Below are positions 60,517-64,000 of a stretch of DNA of 64,000 bases, in pieces. How positions within the stretch are numbered: the first letter of the stretch is position 1; the number at the start of each line of letters is the position of its first letter. A program made the translations under genes and the position numbers. This DNA is from Pyrenophora tritici-repentis (Eukaryota > Ascomycota > Dothideomycetes > Pleosporales > Pleosporaceae). The stretch covers positions 1,054,001-1,118,000 of the forward strand of contig NC_089393.1 of assembly GCF_003171515.1 (NCBI RefSeq). The letters run 5' to 3'. Below the pieces are notes generated by a model, which was not told where the DNA came from, searched no databases, and worked only from the letters and a program-made list of their open reading frames with translations.

Positions 60517-62313
60517 ATGAGATTTGCTATCTCTTTTTTCGCAGCGTTTGGTATTGGCGCTGACGCTCTCGTTATTCGGCACACTTCACAATGCTTCCAA
60601 ATCGAGTCTTCCGGTGGTCCATCGGGAATCCTTGGCCAACTTGACGACGGTCAGAATCGTGTCGGTGGTAGCGGCCTCCCTACCGGATGTTACTGTCTAG
60701 ACAGCGATGGCGGCTTCACCGATTCCAACGGAAGAGGTTGCATCTTGACACCTCCTACAACCCAGTTCCAGTGTGACGTCGGTGCTACACCCACAGACGG
60801 CTTTGCCATGGGTCCCGATGGCGTCATCACATACAACGGAGACGGTACCTTTTATGCTTGCCCCGTCAATGACGAGGGTGAGTACAATGTCTACACCAAA
60901 CCTGCTCCCGGCCAAGAGAAGTGTGTCGAGATATCATTTGGCTCTGCTGGTTCTTGCGGATCCGGTAGCGGTCCTGCTCCATCTGCTGCTAGCCCTCCTG
61001 CAGAAACAGAGACCAAGCCTGCTCCTCCTCCAGAGGTTCCCACTAGTGAGCAGCCTCCTTATCCAACCGGACCAGCGCCAACTCAGCCCGACAAACCTGA
61101 AGAGACTGCGCAACCCCCGAAGCCAGAGCAACCGCCAGCATCAGAGCAACCGCCAGCACCAGAGCAACCTCCTGCTCCCGAACATCCTCCGGCACCAGAG
61201 CAGCCTCCTGTGCCCGAACATCCTCCAGTGCCCGAACATCCTCCAGTGCCCGAACATCCTCCAGTGCCCGAACATCCTCCGGCGCCAGAGCAGCCGCCTG
61301 TGCCCGAACAGCCTCCAGTGCCCGAACATCCTCCGGTACCTGAGCAACCTCCGGCACCTGAACATCCTGCGCCAGAGCAGCCTCCCAAGCCAACTGGACC
61401 AGCATCGGAAGTGCCTGCTCCACCACCCTCGGCATGCAGCGCCTCTAGCCTTGTTACGCTTACCATGACAGCTACCATGGAGGAGCCTAGCCCGGCAGAA
61501 GAAACATACCCTGCGGAGACTCCCCCAGGTCCCGCTGAGACTCCCTCAGGCATTGTCGAGACACCTTCAGCCCCCGTCAAGCCCCCACCAGCTCCCACAG
61601 AAACGCCGCCAGCTCCCGTTGAGTCCCATCCAGCTCCCGTCGAATCTCATCCAGCCCCTGTCGAGTCCCATCCAGCTCCAGTTGAGTCCCACCCAGCTCC
61701 TGTAGAGACACCCTCGGGTCCCGATGAGATGCCTCCAGCTCCTTCGCCTCCTCCGCCTTCGTCCTCTCCTCAACCTCCGTCACATTCACCACCTCCTGCC
61801 TCCCCCTCCCCGTCCTCTCCGTCACACCCCTCTTGTCCCGAAGACCTTTTCGGCCCTTACGAATACCCTCATCTCATAATCCCTGTCTCCTCCTCCAGTC
61901 CTTCTGAACCCTCTGGATCATCCTACAATGGCCAGGTCTCTGCCACAACCTGTACCCTCTTCAACTTCGACATTCCCGCCTCCATGGCAGGAAAGTCCTG
62001 TTCCACAATCTTCATGCTACCCCTCAAGTCCGAGCTCGAGACGTCAGACTACAAGCTCTCCGGTAGTGGAGTGTGCACAATCACTAGGCTTGATGGTCCG
62101 GTAACAGAACAGTCGACTTGGGATGACAAACCTGAGGCTGAGGCACAGGTCGCAAGTGTACAGATGACACCTGGCCACAGCTGGACAGTGGATAGTGGGC
62201 CCTGTGAGGAAGGACCGTTAAGCTATGAAGTCTGTAGTGGTGGCGACTTTGAGCTGAGCTGGTTCCAAGATTATAACCCTAGTCCGATTGGATTGTTTGT
62301 TCGGGAATGTTAA
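60517..62313 (+). CDS. Proline-rich secreted protein with But2 C-terminal domain
   Basis: Single exon of 598 aa. The start at MRFAISFFAAFGIGADALV (60517) makes a signal peptide; an upstream in-frame ATG at 60472 would add 15 residues and spoil it. Residues 20-150 form a Cys-containing globular domain (CFQIESSGGPSG, LPTGCYCLDSDGG, GTFYACPVNDEGEYNVY). Residues about 155-445 are a Pro/Glu-rich stalk with two repeat arrays. The C-terminal about 150 residues (YPHLIIPVSSSSP, ATTCTLFNFDIPASMAGKSC, YKLSGSGVCTITRLDGPV) fit the ubiquitin 3 binding protein But2 C-terminal domain, common in secreted fungal cell-surface proteins. Likely a cell-wall or extracellular protein with a glycosylated stalk. No GPI-anchor signal is visible at the end. 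Confidence 0.85.
   Translation: MRFAISFFAAFGIGADALVIRHTSQCFQIESSGGPSGILGQLDDGQNRVGGSGLPTGCYCLDSDGGFTDSNGRGCILTPPTTQFQCDVGATPTDGFAMGPDGVITYNGDGTFYACPVNDEGEYNVYTKPAPGQEKCVEISFGSAGSCGSGSGPAPSAASPPAETETKPAPPPEVPTSEQPPYPTGPAPTQPDKPEETAQPPKPEQPPASEQPPAPEQPPAPEHPPAPEQPPVPEHPPVPEHPPVPEHPPVPEHPPAPEQPPVPEQPPVPEHPPVPEQPPAPEHPAPEQPPKPTGPASEVPAPPPSACSASSLVTLTMTATMEEPSPAEETYPAETPPGPAETPSGIVETPSAPVKPPPAPTETPPAPVESHPAPVESHPAPVESHPAPVESHPAPVETPSGPDEMPPAPSPPPPSSSPQPPSHSPPPASPSPSSPSHPSCPEDLFGPYEYPHLIIPVSSSSPSEPSGSSYNGQVSATTCTLFNFDIPASMAGKSCSTIFMLPLKSELETSDYKLSGSGVCTITRLDGPVTEQSTWDDKPEAEAQVASVQMTPGHSWTVDSGPCEEGPLSYEVCSGGDFELSWFQDYNPSPIGLFVREC
61125..61390 (+). repeat. Tandem Pro-Glu repeats (PPxPE(H/Q) units) in the stalk
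   Basis: Roughly 15 units of 18 bases (CCTCCAGTGCCCGAACAT and variants) encode PPVPEH, PPAPEQ and PPAPEH. Several adjacent DNA units are identical, so copy number is probably variable between strains. Confidence 0.85.
61612..61704 (+). repeat. Tandem PAPVESH repeats
   Basis: Four units of 21 bases encode the heptapeptide PAPVESH, followed by a degenerate unit (PAPVETP). The unit copies differ at third positions. Confidence 0.85.
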
Positions 62314-63552
62314 GAATGGATCGAGGCCGGAAGTTCCGATGCACACAACACAATTACAGCGATGACACCCACGCCAAATGGTACGCCCACACACACACAC
62401 ACACACACACACCTTGCAGGTCCAATAGGAATTGGCCAGGGAAACAAAAGCGTTGATTTCTAGATTCTTTTTCCTTTTGTCTCAAGATAATGATGACGAT
62501 GCCGATCTTTATGCGCTGGATGGGTTATGCACACCATCAGCGAGTTATGAAACAACACTCTCCCCTCTTATATATATGTAGTATATATATAGAACGTATG
62601 AAAATGAACAATGAAAGTTCTATTAAAATATTCAATTCGTTATGTATACTTTCTGCCTTCCACTCTAGCACATATGAAACCGATTCTCCTTATCAGTCTG
62701 ATCATCGTCTCTTTCCTCCTCCTATGCACCGAAACAAGAACCTAGTCAGCCATCCCATCTCACTTCGACCGCAGTCAGGCGCACGGCTCTTCATCACATC
62801 TTCACATTTGCACAAAGACAACAGCATAAATAAGATAGAACCACATTGATTCCACTCATAATCCGCATGTCATGATATCTCATACCCCACCTCATTCATG
62901 CTCGAATCATCTCTCTCCTCAGTTTAATTCCGCCTTTCACCATTCACCCCGCATCCTCATAACGCCATGCTATGCAAGCTCCGAGTAGTGAAAAAGGACG
63001 GACGGACGGACGAAAAAGGAAAAAAAAGGAACTCTCCGCCCATTATGCGGACAGAACAGACAAGACAGTGTGGATAGTTGGGAAACAAGGAGAAGAAAAA
63101 AAGGAAACAACAGCCAGCCCTCGTGCAAGTTCCGGCCAACCAACCAACCACAAGCTATACCATGGATGGGCCGTGACTGCCCAGATCCCAGCACACGATG
63201 ATGTGCTATATCGATGTTTTGGAATCGACATATACCACCCACGATCTATCCATCCATCCGATGTAAAACAAAAAACGCCACATGCGCACAGCTATGCAAA
63301 CCCGCCCAATCCCATGTCCAGATAAAAAAGAAAAAGGAAAGACCTAAGAAGACGGGGGAGGAAAGAGGTATAAGAAAGTGCTGGCTTTTACACGCCCGTA
63401 TACCCGCGTCGTCTACGCACTTGTGTCAGATAGCCATCGCTGCTTCTCTCACCAGCACAGCAGCCGTCGCCGCTGCGCTCATTCTCGACACCAACGCCAA
63501 CCCCGTTGCTATACCAACCCGATACCACGCGTGCAGTCGCAGCACCAGACTT
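62314..63552. other. Intergenic region with a CA microsatellite
   Basis: About 1.2 kb between convergent genes. A (CA)n tract lies at about 62388-62412 and AT-rich TATATATA stretches at about 62570-62592. No credible ORF. Confidence 0.6.
62388..62412. repeat. (CA)n microsatellite
   Basis: Uninterrupted dinucleotide run of about 12 CA units just downstream of the But2-domain gene. Confidence 0.95.
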
Positions 63553-64000
63553 CTAGTCCGCAGCAGCAGAGGAAGCGGGGCCTTTACGCGCAGCAGCTGT
63601 ACTCATCTCCCCACCACTAGTCTCCCTCCTGCGTCTCACGATCTGCAGTCTAGGAAGCGGCGGGGCGTGAGGAGTATTATTCGTCGTCGGTGCAGGAGGA
63701 GGAGCATGTGTTGGAGTGGGTGTCGGAGTGGTAATATGCATTGGAATCTCATTCTCCGGCCCAGTGTTCACGTTGGACTGTCTGCGGCGTGAGATGGCGT
63801 CGTTGAGGCGACCCGGACGTGCTTTTGGGAGGCGGGAAGAGGATTTCGCAGCGTTATTTGCTTCTATGCGGGCGAGGCTTGTTGCTGCGTCGCGTGAGGG
63901 TGGGCGCGAGGGCGTGCGTGCTGCATTGGGGGAGTTTGCGTGTTGTTGGAGGTTGGCGAATGAGGTTGTGCTGCGTGTCAGTTGGGGGGGTTTTGAGCGG
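63553..64000 (-). CDS. C-terminal part of an unrecognised protein, cut by the window edge
   Basis: One frame is open from the right edge to a stop at 63553, giving 148 C-terminal residues; the N-terminus lies outside the window. The segment is basic and Ser/Ala-rich (TTSFANLQQHANSPNAARTP, then SRLPKARPGRLNDAISRRRQ), followed by a Pro/Thr-rich disordered end. The first part could be an amphipathic helix region. No ATG is visible in the window and no domain is recognised. Confidence 0.55.
   Translation of the reverse strand, partial: RSKPPQLTRSTTSFANLQQHANSPNAARTPSRPPSRDAATSLARIEANNAAKSSSRLPKARPGRLNDAISRRRQSNVNTGPENEIPMHITTPTPTPTHAPPPAPTTNNTPHAPPLPRLQIVRRRRETSGGEMSTAAARKGPASSAAAD

Noticed and set aside
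61125..61390. Regular short repeats that could suggest a CRISPR array
   Set aside because: Units are contiguous, in frame and coding, with no unique spacers, and the organism is a fungus.
61083..61598. Repeat-rich ORFs on the minus strand (GCSGTGGCSGAGGCS type)
   Set aside because: They are antisense readings of the PPxPE repeat array in the But2-domain gene, not separate genes.

Overview
This window is nuclear DNA from a filamentous ascomycete, most likely a Dothideomycete of the Pleosporales type. Genes carry short GT..AG introns (about 43-130 nt) with CTGAC/CTAAC-like branch sites. The recognisable proteins are fungal: Cex1/SCYL1, Mediator Med5, the Rtt106 histone chaperone, Coa1, Mct1, NADP-glutamate dehydrogenase, a Fungal_N domain protein and a But2 C-terminal-domain protein. 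I saw no rRNA, tRNA, CRISPR array or bacterial operon structure. Coding coordinates run from start codon to stop codon and include introns; exon limits are in each entry and were set by reading splice sites and phase by eye.

0-35 kb is ordinary, gene-dense core genome. In order: a small membrane protein, Cex1 (-), a PHD plus winged-helix nuclear protein (+), a four-TM protein (+), Coa1 (-), a BTB-like protein (+), a small Thr-rich basic protein (-), an SDR oxidoreductase (+), a Pro/Gln-rich protein (-), a Fungal_N protein with RNA polymerase II CTD-like heptads (+), NADP-GDH (-), an aldo-keto reductase (-), a conserved 246-aa protein (+), Med5 (+), a second SDR (+) and mitochondrial malonyl-CoA:ACP transacylase (+).

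35-52 kb looks like an accessory stretch. It holds a broken DUF6604-like gene, a glycosyltransferase and a 14-TM MFS transporter on the same strand, a small secreted protein built from a duplicated five-cysteine module, and a broken secreted-protein gene. Each of the two broken genes carries the same 162-bp inverted-repeat element flanked by a different 8-bp target duplication: a non-autonomous hAT-like (MITE) family with two copies that read as identical.

52-64 kb returns to core-like genes: an aquaporin (+), Rtt106 (-), a four-TM protein (+), a doubtful small ORF (-), a large Pro-rich secreted But2-domain protein (+), and the 3' end of an unrecognised gene running off the right edge (-).

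The most notable items are the MITE pair and the pseudogenes it interrupts, the CTD-like heptads fused to a Fungal_N domain, and the duplicated cysteine module. I do not see a multi-gene cluster that can be called a new system with confidence; the glycosyltransferase/MFS pair is the nearest candidate for a functional module.
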